Positions 33,421 through 41,519 of a DNA stretch of 64,000 nt are shown here, in pieces. Made by a program: the position numbers and the translations under genes. Below the pieces are notes generated by a model that saw nothing but the letters and a program-made list of their open reading frames with translations, ran no database searches and had not been told where the DNA came from. Each line of letters opens with the position of its first letter. The first letter of the stretch is position 1. The DNA comes from Roseomonas acroporae (lineage in GTDB: Bacteria > Pseudomonadota > Alphaproteobacteria > Acetobacterales > Acetobacteraceae), in contig NZ_JALPRX010000073.1 in assembly GCF_023223525.1 (NCBI RefSeq), forward strand, positions 56,705 to 120,704, given 5' to 3'.

Positions 33421-35385
33421 TCACGCCACGCCGCGGGATCGCCGCTCCAGGCGGTTCCGCAGCCAGTTGATGGCGCCACCCGAGAGCAGCAGCTCGATCT
33501 GGCGGGAGGAGAGATCGTGGAGCAGGGGCACGCCGGAGCCGTCGCCCAGCCGCGCCGGCACGTCCCGGCCCGCACGCAGCCAGCCCCGCAGGCCGGTGAT
33601 CCGCAGGGTCTGCCCCTGGCCGATCCGGTCATAGTCGGCCGCATTGGCGAAGGTCAGCGGCAGAACTCCGAAATTCACGAGGTTCTGCCAATGGATGCGC
33701 GCGAACCCACGGGCGACGACACACCGGAGACCGAGGTAGCGTGGCGCCAGCGCCGCATTCTCCCGGCTCGATCCCTGGCCGTAATTGCTGCCCGCCAGTA
33801 TGGCATGCCCCGTTCCCTCGCGCGTCGCGATGGCCCGGTGGACGTACGCGTCGTCGAGCGGCTCGAAGGTGAATTCGCTGGTGCGGGGGATGTGGCTCCA
33901 CCACGGCATCACCCGGGCGCCGGCCGGCATGATGTCATCGGTGGTGACGTCGTCGCCCAGCTTCAGCAACACATGCACCTCGAATTCGTCCGGCAGGGGC
34001 GACAGATCGGGCAGCGCGTCGATGCCCGCCGGCTTCTCCAGCCGCAGTCCCCGTGCCGCCTCTGCCGCGAGCGGCGGCACGAACACAGCCGTGTTGATCG
34101 CGCTCCGCCGCGGCGGCTGCACCCGCGGGAACGGGATGCCGATGTCGCGCGGATCCGTGATGGTGCCCGTCAGCGCCGAGGCGATGGCGGTCTCCGGGCT
34201 GCACAGGAACACGCTGTCCTCCCGCGTGCCGGATCGTCCGGGGAAGTTGCGCGGCACGGTACGCAGGCTGTTGCGGCCGGCAGCCGGCGCCTGGCCCATG
34301 CCGATGCAGCCGTTGCAGCCGGCCTGATGCAGCCGGGCACCGGCATGGATCAGGTCGCCCAGCAACCCCTCACGCATCAGCGCCTCCAGCACCTGCCGCG
34401 AGGCGGGGTTGATGTCGAGGGATACCCGGTCGTGCACCTGGCGGCCGCGCATGACATGCGCGGCGATGGCGTAGTCCCGGTATCCCGGGTTGGCCGAGGA
34501 ACCGATATAGGCCTGGACGATCTCCGCGCCGGCCACCTCCCGTACCGGCACGACGTTGCCGGGGCTGGAGGGCTTCGCGATCAGCGGTACCAGGGCAGAG
34601 AGATCCAGCTCCTCCTCGATGTCGTAGGTGGCGCCGGGGTCGGCGAGAAGCTCGATCCAATCCTCCTCCCGTCCCTCGTCGCGCAGGAAGCGGCGCGTGG
34701 CGGCGTCCGAGGGAAAGACAGAGGTGGTGGCGCCCATCTCGGCACCCATGTTGGCGATGACGAGCCGGTCCATCACGCCCAGGCAGTCCAGGCCCGGGCC
34801 GTGATACTCGATCGCCCGGCCCTGGCCGCCCTCGACGCCATGGCGGCGCAGCATCTCCAGGATCACGTCCTTCGCGCTCACCCAGTCGGGCAGGCGGCCG
34901 GTCAGGCGCACGCCCCAGACCCGCGGCATGCGCAGGTGCAGCGGCTCACCGGCCATGGCCAGAGCCACGTCCACGCCGCCGGCGCCGCAGGCCAGCATCC
35001 CCAGCGCCCCCGCCGACGGGGTGTGGCTGTCGGATCCCACCAGGCTTTCTCCCGGCCTGCCGAAGCGCGCCAGGTGAACCGGATGGCTGATGCCGTTGCC
35101 GGGGCGGCTGTACCACACCCCGAAGCGTCTGCAGGCGTCGCGCAGGAAGAGGTGCTCGTCCTGGTTCATGTTGTCGTTCTGGACCAGGTTGTGGTCCACG
35201 TACTGCACGGCGAGCGGGATCCTGATTTGATCGATGCCCATCGCCTCCAGTTCCAGCATCACCAGCGTGCCGAGCACGTCCTGCAGCAGCGCCTGGTCCA
35301 TCCGGAGGGCGATCTCGCCGCCGGGCACCATCTCCCCTTCGAGCAGGTGCGACCGGACGAGCTTCTGCGTGACGTTCAGCGCCAT
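33421..35385 (-). CDS. Aconitate hydratase family protein
   Basis: 654 residues, the shorter bacterial aconitase type. 'VGSDSHTPSAGALGMLACGA', 'IANMGAEMGATTSVFPSD', 'HQAGCNGCIGMG' (C357, C360), 'NSLRTVPRNFPGRSGT' and the swivel-domain 'SNYGQGSSRENAAL' are all present. It isomerises a tricarboxylic acid via a [4Fe-4S] cluster. The position of the third canonical cluster cysteine (usual GSCTN) reads GSSANP (295-300), so cluster binding may differ or use another Cys. It follows the MFS gene on the minus strand, in the same operon, divergent from the gentisate genes. Confidence 0.88.
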   Translation of the reverse strand: MALNVTQKLVRSHLLEGEMVPGGEIALRMDQALLQDVLGTLVMLELEAMGIDQIRIPLAVQYVDHNLVQNDNMNQDEHLFLRDACRRFGVWYSRPGNGISHPVHLARFGRPGESLVGSDSHTPSAGALGMLACGAGGVDVALAMAGEPLHLRMPRVWGVRLTGRLPDWVSAKDVILEMLRRHGVEGGQGRAIEYHGPGLDCLGVMDRLVIANMGAEMGATTSVFPSDAATRRFLRDEGREEDWIELLADPGATYDIEEELDLSALVPLIAKPSSPGNVVPVREVAGAEIVQAYIGSSANPGYRDYAIAAHVMRGRQVHDRVSLDINPASRQVLEALMREGLLGDLIHAGARLHQAGCNGCIGMGQAPAAGRNSLRTVPRNFPGRSGTREDSVFLCSPETAIASALTGTITDPRDIGIPFPRVQPPRRSAINTAVFVPPLAAEAARGLRLEKPAGIDALPDLSPLPDEFEVHVLLKLGDDVTTDDIMPAGARVMPWWSHIPRTSEFTFEPLDDAYVHRAIATREGTGHAILAGSNYGQGSSRENAALAPRYLGLRCVVARGFARIHWQNLVNFGVLPLTFANAADYDRIGQGQTLRITGLRGWLRAGRDVPARLGDGSGVPLLHDLSSRQIELLLSGGAINWLRNRLERRSRGVA

Positions 35386-35537
35386 GGGGCGGATCTCCTG
35401 TGCACGACGGCAATCTTCCTGATCCAGCGGAAAGGGGGCGGGGGGCGAAGGCGGGTGCCCAGGTCCGGCCGCGCCTGCACCGCCTGCCCCAAAGGCTCCT
35501 GGCCCGGCGGGCGCTGTGGCCATCCGCCCCGCGCCGT

Positions 35538-36899
35538 TCAGACCGTCCGTTGCAGTGCCGGGGCGGCCGCGGCGGCGGCGTCCTGCCGGCGGGCGGAGCC
35601 GGCCAGGACCGCGACGGCCGCGCACATGGCGGGCACGGTGCCCGCCAGGAAGATGCCCTGCAGCGACCAGTTCAGTGACAGCATCAGCCCGCCGAGCAGC
35701 GGCGCGACGATCGAGCCGATGCGGCCGATGCCGAGTGCCCAGCCGATCCCGGTCGAGCGGATCGGCGTCGGGTAGTATGCGGCGACCAGCGCGTTCAGCC
35801 CGGACTGCGCGCCCTGCACGACGAAACCGAGCAGCGTCGCGATGGCGAGGATGAGCCACAGGAGCGGCGGCATGAAGGCCAGGGTGCCGATCAGCACCGT
35901 CGCCGCGCAGAACTCGGCCAGGACGACGGGGCGCACCCTGGCCGTCTTGAGCAGATGCCCGGTGGCCAGGCAGCCGAGCGCCCCGCCGATGCTGAACAGC
36001 GTTATGGCCGTGACGCCCGCCGAGAGCGGGAAGTGCGCCTGCCGCAGCACCGCCGGCAGCCAGCTCACGACGAAGTAGATCATCAGCAGGTTCATGAAGT
36101 ACGGCACCCACAGAAGGATGGTCCCCAGGGCCCGGCCCTCGGTGAAGAGGTGCCGCACCGGCATCCCGCGCTTGGCCTCCACCCTGGAGACGAAGCGGTC
36201 CGAGGCGCCGATCCGCAGGCCCGGCGCCACCCGGCGCATGAGGGTCGCGATGCGCTCCGGCGCCGCCCCGCGCACGATCAGGAAGCGCGCAGATTCGGGC
36301 AGCCTGGCGATCAGCAGGACGGCGGTGACCAGCGGCAGGATGCCCCCGACGTGGAAGACCGCCTGCCATCCCAGGGTCGGCAGCAGGGCGGCGCTGACCA
36401 GTCCGCCGCAGACGGCGCCGATCGGAATGCCGGCGAACATCCAGGCGACGATCATGGCCTGCAACCGCTTCGGCGTGTACTCCGTCGCGAGGGCCACGAG
36501 ATTCGGCATCGCGCCGCCGAGGCCGAGACCGGTCAGGAAGCGGAACAGCGCCAGCTCGTCCAGGGACGAGGCGCTCGGTGTCAGGACCGTGAACAGGCCG
36601 AACACCAGCGTCGCCACGATGACCGTCCACCGCCGTCCGACCCTGTCGGCGATCGGGCCGAGCGTCAGCGCGCCCAGCATCAGTCCGAACAGGCCGGCGG
36701 AGAAGACCATTCCGAACGAGGACAGGGGTGCGCCGAACGTCTCGGCGATCGCCGGGGCCACGAGGCCGATGGCCTGCGTGTCGAAGCCGTCGAGGACGAC
36801 GACGAAGCCGCACAGCGCGACCGTCATCATCTGGAAGCGGCTCATGGGCTCCCCGTCGATCACCTCGCCGACGTCCAGGCTGCGGGTTTCTGCACTCAT
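35538..36899 (-). CDS. MFS transporter, aromatic acid:H+ symporter (AAHS) type
   Basis: 453 residues, twelve predicted membrane segments. The AAHS signature in helix 1 is 'VVVLDGFDTQAIGLVAPAI', the DGxD motif needed for aromatic acid transport. The loop 2-3 motif is 'LGPIADRVGRRW'. A repeat 'TGLGLGGAMPNLVALATEY' follows. Its position beside 3-hydroxybenzoate 6-hydroxylase and gentisate dioxygenase predicts uptake of 3-hydroxybenzoate or gentisate. ATG 36899 has GGGGAAGGGAA upstream. It is divergent from the gentisate operon, with ~250 bp of shared regulatory DNA. Confidence 0.92.
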   Translation of the reverse strand: MSAETRSLDVGEVIDGEPMSRFQMMTVALCGFVVVLDGFDTQAIGLVAPAIAETFGAPLSSFGMVFSAGLFGLMLGALTLGPIADRVGRRWTVIVATLVFGLFTVLTPSASSLDELALFRFLTGLGLGGAMPNLVALATEYTPKRLQAMIVAWMFAGIPIGAVCGGLVSAALLPTLGWQAVFHVGGILPLVTAVLLIARLPESARFLIVRGAAPERIATLMRRVAPGLRIGASDRFVSRVEAKRGMPVRHLFTEGRALGTILLWVPYFMNLLMIYFVVSWLPAVLRQAHFPLSAGVTAITLFSIGGALGCLATGHLLKTARVRPVVLAEFCAATVLIGTLAFMPPLLWLILAIATLLGFVVQGAQSGLNALVAAYYPTPIRSTGIGWALGIGRIGSIVAPLLGGLMLSLNWSLQGIFLAGTVPAMCAAVAVLAGSARRQDAAAAAAPALQRTV

Positions 36900-36994
36900 G
36901 AACGATTTCCCTTCCCCATGCTTGGCGGTGCGCCATCGGGCCGCCCGCTTCTGGCCGCGGCACGTCGGCACCGATTGGGCGATACCAGCAGCGC

Positions 36995-37045
36995 GAGGCC
37001 GATGGAAACTTTTTTCTCGACTATAGAGAAAATTTTCCATATCAA
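36995..37045. promoter_or_regulatory. AT-rich promoter/operator between mfs and gentisate operon
   Basis: The segment 37009-37045 is AT-rich: GGAAACTTTTTTCTCGACTA, then TAGAGAAAATTTTCCATATC. It contains TTTTCTC..GAGAAAA (arms around GACTATA) and GGAAA..TTTCC pairing, typical of IclR-type operators. It lies between divergent starts at 36899 and 37151. The IclR gene at 40334 is the obvious candidate regulator. Confidence 0.5.
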
Positions 37046-37150
37046 CCGGGCCATCGAACGTCGCCGCATGCCGTGGCCGCTCCAGCCTCCCGCAGTGGAG
37101 GCCCGCAGGAGCGGCCAGTGGTGAAGGCCTTGGAGGAGGGAGGAGTCGAC

Positions 37151-38182
37151 ATGCCTGACGGCACCACGGGTGATCTGCCCCGGTTCCACCAGCAGCTCGC
37201 GAAGGAGAATCTCGCGCCGCTCTGGGAGGTGATGCGTGACCTGGTTCCGCCCGAGCCGCGCCCGGTCGCCCTGCCGGCGATCTGGAAGGCCGACCGCCTG
37301 CGCGAGCACGCGCTGACGGCCGGCCGGCTGATCACCGCCGAGAAGGCAGAGCGCCGCGTCGTCGTGCTGGAGAACCCCGGCCTCAGGGGCCAGTCGCAGA
37401 TCACGACGTCGCTCTATGCCGGCGTGCAACTCATCCTCCCCGGGGAGGTCGCGCCCACCCACCGGCACACGGCATCGGCGCTGCGGCTGATCATGGAGGG
37501 CGCAGGGGCCTACACGATCGTCGATGGCGAGCGGGTGGAGATGCACGCCGGCGACTTCATCATCACGCCGACCTGGAGCCTGCACGACCACGGCAGCGAC
37601 GGCAGCGCGCCGGTGATCTGGCTCGATGGCCTCGACGTTCCCATCGTCAAGCTGCTGAACGCGGGCTTCTCGGAGCACGTGGGCAACGGCAAGCAGGCCG
37701 TCACGAAGGCGGAAGGCGATTCACTGGCACGCTACGGCAGTGGCCTGGTGCCGGTGAACCACGTCTCCAGGAACGCCGTGAGCCCGGTCTTCTGGTATCC
37801 CTACAGCCGGACCCGCCAGGCGCTGGAGCAGATGCGCCGCGCCGGTGAATGGGACGCCGCGGAGGGACTGCGCCTCGCCTACACCGACCCGACCACCGGC
37901 AGGTCGCCGATCCGGACCATGGGCGCGTTCATGCAGCTGCTGCCGCAGGGCTTCGAAGGCACGGAGATCCGCTCGACCGACGGCGCGGTCTACAGCGTCG
38001 TCGAGGGGCGCGGCACCGTGCAGGTCGGGGACGAGCGCTGGGAGGTGGGCCCCCGCGACGTGTTCGTCGTGCCGGGTTGGGCCTGGCACGCCTTCTCCGC
38101 GAGCGAGGACCTGACCCTGTTCAGCTTCTCCGACCGTCCGCTCCAGGAAGCGCTCGGCTTCTGGCGCGAGCAGCGCCGGTAG
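37151..38182 (+). CDS. gtdA: Gentisate 1,2-dioxygenase
   Basis: 343 residues, bicupin. The N-terminal cupin has the iron-binding 'PTHRHTASALRLIMEGAGAY' (HxH...E) and 'TPTWSLHDHGSDG' (third His). The second cupin is 'YSVVEGRGTVQVGDERWEVG' and 'VVPGWAWHAFSASED'. It opens the ring of gentisate to maleylpyruvate using Fe(II) and O2. ATG 37151 has GGAGGGAGGAG upstream. First gene of the operon with the FAH-family hydrolase and 3-hydroxybenzoate 6-hydroxylase. Confidence 0.93.
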   Translation: MPDGTTGDLPRFHQQLAKENLAPLWEVMRDLVPPEPRPVALPAIWKADRLREHALTAGRLITAEKAERRVVVLENPGLRGQSQITTSLYAGVQLILPGEVAPTHRHTASALRLIMEGAGAYTIVDGERVEMHAGDFIITPTWSLHDHGSDGSAPVIWLDGLDVPIVKLLNAGFSEHVGNGKQAVTKAEGDSLARYGSGLVPVNHVSRNAVSPVFWYPYSRTRQALEQMRRAGEWDAAEGLRLAYTDPTTGRSPIRTMGAFMQLLPQGFEGTEIRSTDGAVYSVVEGRGTVQVGDERWEVGPRDVFVVPGWAWHAFSASEDLTLFSFSDRPLQEALGFWREQRR

Positions 38183-38268
38183 GCCGCACGCCCGCCCACG
38201 ACCGCCCCGCCCCCGCCGATCGGGCGGGACACACCGTCCGCAACGTCCGACAACCATCCGAGAAAGCC

Positions 38269-39141
38269 ATGCGACTCTGCTTCTTCAACGAAGGCCGCCT
38301 TGGCCTCGTGCGCGGTGACGTGGTGCACGACGTCAGCGATGCGCTCGACGTCCTGCCGGCGGCACGCTACCCGTTCCCCCGCCACGATCTCCTGATCGAG
38401 CGCCTGCCCGAACTGCGCCAGCGCATCGATGCCGTCGCCGGCACGCGGACGGTTCCCGTCGCTGCCGCGCGCTTCCAGAGCCCGGTCGCCAACCCCGGCA
38501 AGATCGTGGCGGCGCCGGTGAACTACCGCAAGCACCTGGAGGAGGCCATCGCCGAGCCCGAGACCTTCTCGCGCGCGCATGTGCGCCAGATCCAGGAGAC
38601 CGGTCTCTTCCTGAAGGCGACCAGCTCCCTGATCGGCGCCTCGGAGCCGGTGCGGATCCGCCATGCTGACCGGCGGACCGACCACGAGGTGGAACTCGCC
38701 GTCATCATCGGCCAGCGCTGCAAAGGCGTGAGCCGGACCGCGGCGCTCGACTACGTCGCTGGCTACTGCATCGGTCTCGACATCACCGTGCGCGGCCCCG
38801 AGGAGCGGTCGCTGCGCAAGTCCCTCGACAGCTACACCGTGCTTGGCCCCTGCCTGGTGACCGCCGACGAGCTGGGAGAGCCTGCGGGCCTGGATCTGGC
38901 CCTCACGGTGAACGGCGAAAGCCGGCAGATGGCGAACACGCGGGACCTGATCCTGGACGTTCCCGCGCTCATCGAGTTCGCCTCCTCCTTCTACACGCTC
39001 GAGCCGGGCGACGTGCTGCTGACCGGCACGCCGGAGGGCGTGGGGCCGATCCGGCCCGGCGACGAGATGCATGCGCGCATCGACCGCCTGGGCGAGATGC
39101 GCGTGCGGGTGGAACTCGAAGCCGAGGGAGGCGCGGCATGA
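38269..39141 (+). CDS. Fumarylacetoacetate hydrolase family protein (fumaryl-/maleylpyruvate hydrolase)
   Basis: 290 residues. The FAH fold shows 'IVAAPVNYRKHLEEA', 'DRRTDHEVELAVIIGQRCKG' (metal-ligand Glu cluster), 'YVAGYCIGLDITVRG', 'SLDSYTVLGPCLVT' and 'LTGTPEGVGPIRPGD'. It cleaves the 2,4-dioxo product of gentisate cleavage to pyruvate plus fumarate or maleate. No maleylpyruvate isomerase gene is in the window, so it may hydrolyse maleylpyruvate directly (inference). Start ATG 38269; the end overlaps the next gene by ATGA. Confidence 0.9.
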   Translation: MRLCFFNEGRLGLVRGDVVHDVSDALDVLPAARYPFPRHDLLIERLPELRQRIDAVAGTRTVPVAAARFQSPVANPGKIVAAPVNYRKHLEEAIAEPETFSRAHVRQIQETGLFLKATSSLIGASEPVRIRHADRRTDHEVELAVIIGQRCKGVSRTAALDYVAGYCIGLDITVRGPEERSLRKSLDSYTVLGPCLVTADELGEPAGLDLALTVNGESRQMANTRDLILDVPALIEFASSFYTLEPGDVLLTGTPEGVGPIRPGDEMHARIDRLGEMRVRVELEAEGGAA

Positions 39142-40316
39142 CCGGGTCGATGAAGCCGCCCATGCTGATCGCCGGGGCCGGCATCGGCGGTCTCGCCGCC
39201 GCGCTGGCGCTCGTGCGGCAGGGATACGAGGTCGACGTGCTCGAGCAGGCGACCGAGATCCGCGAGATCGGCGCCGGCATCCAGTTCGGCCCCAACGGCT
39301 TCAAGATGATGGAGCGGCTGGGCCTGCGCGACGCGGCGGACCACCTCGCCGTCTTTCCCGACGACCTGATCCTGATGGATAGCGTGACCTCGGAGGAGGT
39401 GACGCGCATTCCCGTGGACCAGCCCTTCCGCGACCGGTTCGGCTACCCCTACGCACTGATCCACCGCGCCGATCTGCACAAGGTGCTGCTGGACGCGTGC
39501 CGGGATACCGGCAGGGTGCGCTTCCACGGCGGCTGCAAGGTCGAGAGCTTCGAGGATGACGGCGACGAGGTTCGTGTCGTCACCAGCAGGGGCGACAGGT
39601 TCAGGGGCGCGGCCTTCATCGGTGCCGACGGCCTCTGGTCGAGGACCCGCGAGGCGATCGTCGGCGACGGGCGGCCGCGCATCTCGGGCCACATCGCCTA
39701 CCGGGCGGTGCTGCCGATCGCCGACGTGCCGGAGGAATACCGGCGGAACGCGATGATCCTCTGGGCGGGCCCCAAGAACCATCTCGTGCAGTACCCGCTG
39801 CGCGGTGGCGAGCTCTTCAACCTCGTCGCCGTTTTCCACAGCAACCGCTACGAGGAGGGCTGGAACACCGAGGGCGATCCGCAGGAGCTGCGGGAGCGCT
39901 TCGCGGGGACGTGCGAGACCGTGCAGACGCTGCTGGGCAAGATCCAGACCTGGCGCATGTGGGTGCTCTGCGACCGCGACCCGATCAGGGACTGGAGCCG
40001 CGGCCGCGTCACGCTGCTGGGCGACGCCGCCCATCCCATGCTGCAATACCTGGCGCAGGGGGCGTGCATGGCGATCGAGGATGCCGTGGTCCTGGCCGAG
40101 ACGTTGCAGGCGCACGGCGGGGATGTCGCCGCGGCGTTCCAGGAATACCAGAAGGTACGCTACCTGCGGACCGGCAAGTGCCAGATGATGGCCCGCCTCT
40201 ATGGCGAGTTCTACCACGCGGACGGCGTCAAGCGGGACCTGCGCAACCAGATGCTCGCATCCCGCACGCCGGCGCAGGCCTATGAGGGCCTGGCCTGGCT
40301 GTACGACGGCGTATGA
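39138..40316 (+). CDS. FAD-dependent monooxygenase, likely 3-hydroxybenzoate 6-hydroxylase
   Basis: 392 residues, class A flavoprotein hydroxylase. 'LIAGAGIGGLAAALALVRQG' (GxGxxG), 'AAFIGADGLWSRTR' (DG motif) and 'VTLLGDAAHPMLQYLAQGAC' (GD motif) bind FAD and NAD(P)H. 'IREIGAGIQFGPNGFKMMER' is typical of the salicylate/3-hydroxybenzoate hydroxylase group. Its operon with gentisate dioxygenase supports para-hydroxylation of 3-hydroxybenzoate to gentisate over salicylate hydroxylation to catechol. It is convergent with the IclR gene after 17 nt. Confidence 0.9.
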   Translation: MTGSMKPPMLIAGAGIGGLAAALALVRQGYEVDVLEQATEIREIGAGIQFGPNGFKMMERLGLRDAADHLAVFPDDLILMDSVTSEEVTRIPVDQPFRDRFGYPYALIHRADLHKVLLDACRDTGRVRFHGGCKVESFEDDGDEVRVVTSRGDRFRGAAFIGADGLWSRTREAIVGDGRPRISGHIAYRAVLPIADVPEEYRRNAMILWAGPKNHLVQYPLRGGELFNLVAVFHSNRYEEGWNTEGDPQELRERFAGTCETVQTLLGKIQTWRMWVLCDRDPIRDWSRGRVTLLGDAAHPMLQYLAQGACMAIEDAVVLAETLQAHGGDVAAAFQEYQKVRYLRTGKCQMMARLYGEFYHADGVKRDLRNQMLASRTPAQAYEGLAWLYDGV

Positions 40317-40333
40317 CCGGCGGCCGCAGGGGA

Positions 40334-41230
40334 TCAGCGGCGGCTGGACGCGCTCGGCCGCCGCGGTTTCTCCTGCCCGGCGGCGGGCCGTTCCGATCGG
40401 CGTCCCGGCACCGGGGTTGCCGGGACGGGTGCGGGAACGCGCCCGCCGGCTACCGTCTCTTGCGCCGACTGGAGCCCGGCGAGCACCTCCAGGGCGCTGC
40501 CGATCGTCCGTCCCGCGGTCTGCAGCCTGTCCGACAGGGCGGGCACCGCCTGCGATCGGCCGTCCGGATCGGGCAGGACGAAGCCGAGGCTGCCGACGAC
40601 GCCGCCATCAGGGGCGAACAGGGGGACGGCGATGCCGGTCACGCCGGGATCGAGTTCGGCATGGGTGACGGTGGCGTCGGCGGTCCGCAGCCGCCGCAGG
40701 CTCTGCTTCACCTCGTTCCAGTCCCTGCCCAGGGAAACCGCCTGCATGTCGTCGGCGTGGTCCCGATGGAATGCCCGTACGAAGCGGGCGGGCATGTGGG
40801 CCAGGATGGCCTTGGAGGCTGCGCCGCGATGCAGCGGCATCAACCGCCCTCGTTCATAGCTGATCACGCGGTCCAGGTTCCCGCTGTATTCCTGGTGCAC
40901 GCACATGACCTGGTCGCGGTACAGGCGGCACAGGAGCAGCACGCCGGGCACCTCGATTTCGGACGCCAGCCTCTGCATGATGGGGCGTGCCGTCTTGATC
41001 AGGGGATCGAGCAGGCGGATCTGGCGATCGAGCTGGACGATCGCCGGGCCGAGTACGTAGCGGCCGGCAGTGAATGCCACGATGAGACCGGATGCGCTGA
41101 GGCTGCGGAAGAACCGGTATGTCGTGCTCACGCCAAGGCCCATGTGCTTGGCTGCCGCCTCGACTGTCCATTCAGGGGTCTCGATCGTGAAAAGACCGAG
41201 GATGGACAGCAGCTTGTCAGACGTGTTCAT
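40334..41230 (-). CDS. IclR family transcriptional regulator
   Basis: 298 residues. The winged helix is 'KLLSILGLFTIETPEWTVEA' with 'AAKHMGLGVSTTYRFFRSLS'; the effector domain has 'GVLLLCRLYRDQVMCVHQEY', 'HRGAASKAILAHMP' and 'GITGIAVPLF'-like 'GVTGIAVPLFAPDGGVVGSL'. A ~45-residue Pro/Arg-rich C-terminal tail is unusual. Its place at the end of the gentisate operon suggests it governs 3-hydroxybenzoate use. Confidence 0.9.
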   Translation of the reverse strand: MNTSDKLLSILGLFTIETPEWTVEAAAKHMGLGVSTTYRFFRSLSASGLIVAFTAGRYVLGPAIVQLDRQIRLLDPLIKTARPIMQRLASEIEVPGVLLLCRLYRDQVMCVHQEYSGNLDRVISYERGRLMPLHRGAASKAILAHMPARFVRAFHRDHADDMQAVSLGRDWNEVKQSLRRLRTADATVTHAELDPGVTGIAVPLFAPDGGVVGSLGFVLPDPDGRSQAVPALSDRLQTAGRTIGSALEVLAGLQSAQETVAGGRVPAPVPATPVPGRRSERPAAGQEKPRRPSASSRR

Positions 41231-41351
41231 CTGACGGCAAGCCTAGTACGCCGGTTCCGGCTTGGCCAGTGCGGCAGGCGCGGTCTGTCGGGTGGTGTCG
41301 AAGGTGGCTGGAAATGACGGCGTGCGCCTTCGACGTGGTGACGGTATCGGG

Positions 41352-41519
41352 TCAGGCGGCGAGGTCAATGCTGCTCCTGGCGGGTGGCTGGTCGAGGGTC
41401 CGCCATCCGTCGACCTTGCGCATGCCGATCTGGCCCGAGGCGAGCAGGGCCCGGAACAGCATGGCTGCGGTTTCGGCCGAGGGCAAAACGGTCTGGGTCT
41501 TGATGCGCCGCTTGGGCAT
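41352..41519 (-). pseudogene. Short transposase C-terminal remnant
   Basis: About 55 codons starting at the IS6-element boundary: 'KRRIKTQTVLPSAETAAMLF', 'ALLASGQIGMRKVDGW', 'SSIDLAA'. The GQIxMRKVDGW...IDLAA tail resembles C-termini of transposases common in alphaproteobacteria; I cannot name the family with certainty. It is cut on its N-terminal side by the IS6 element at 41515. Confidence 0.45.

Noticed and set aside
33421..36963. A 1180-residue aconitase-MFS-region fusion frame
   Set aside because: The frame is open through the MFS gene only as a shadow. The aconitase has a family-typical start at 35385, and the MFS protein is encoded in a different frame.
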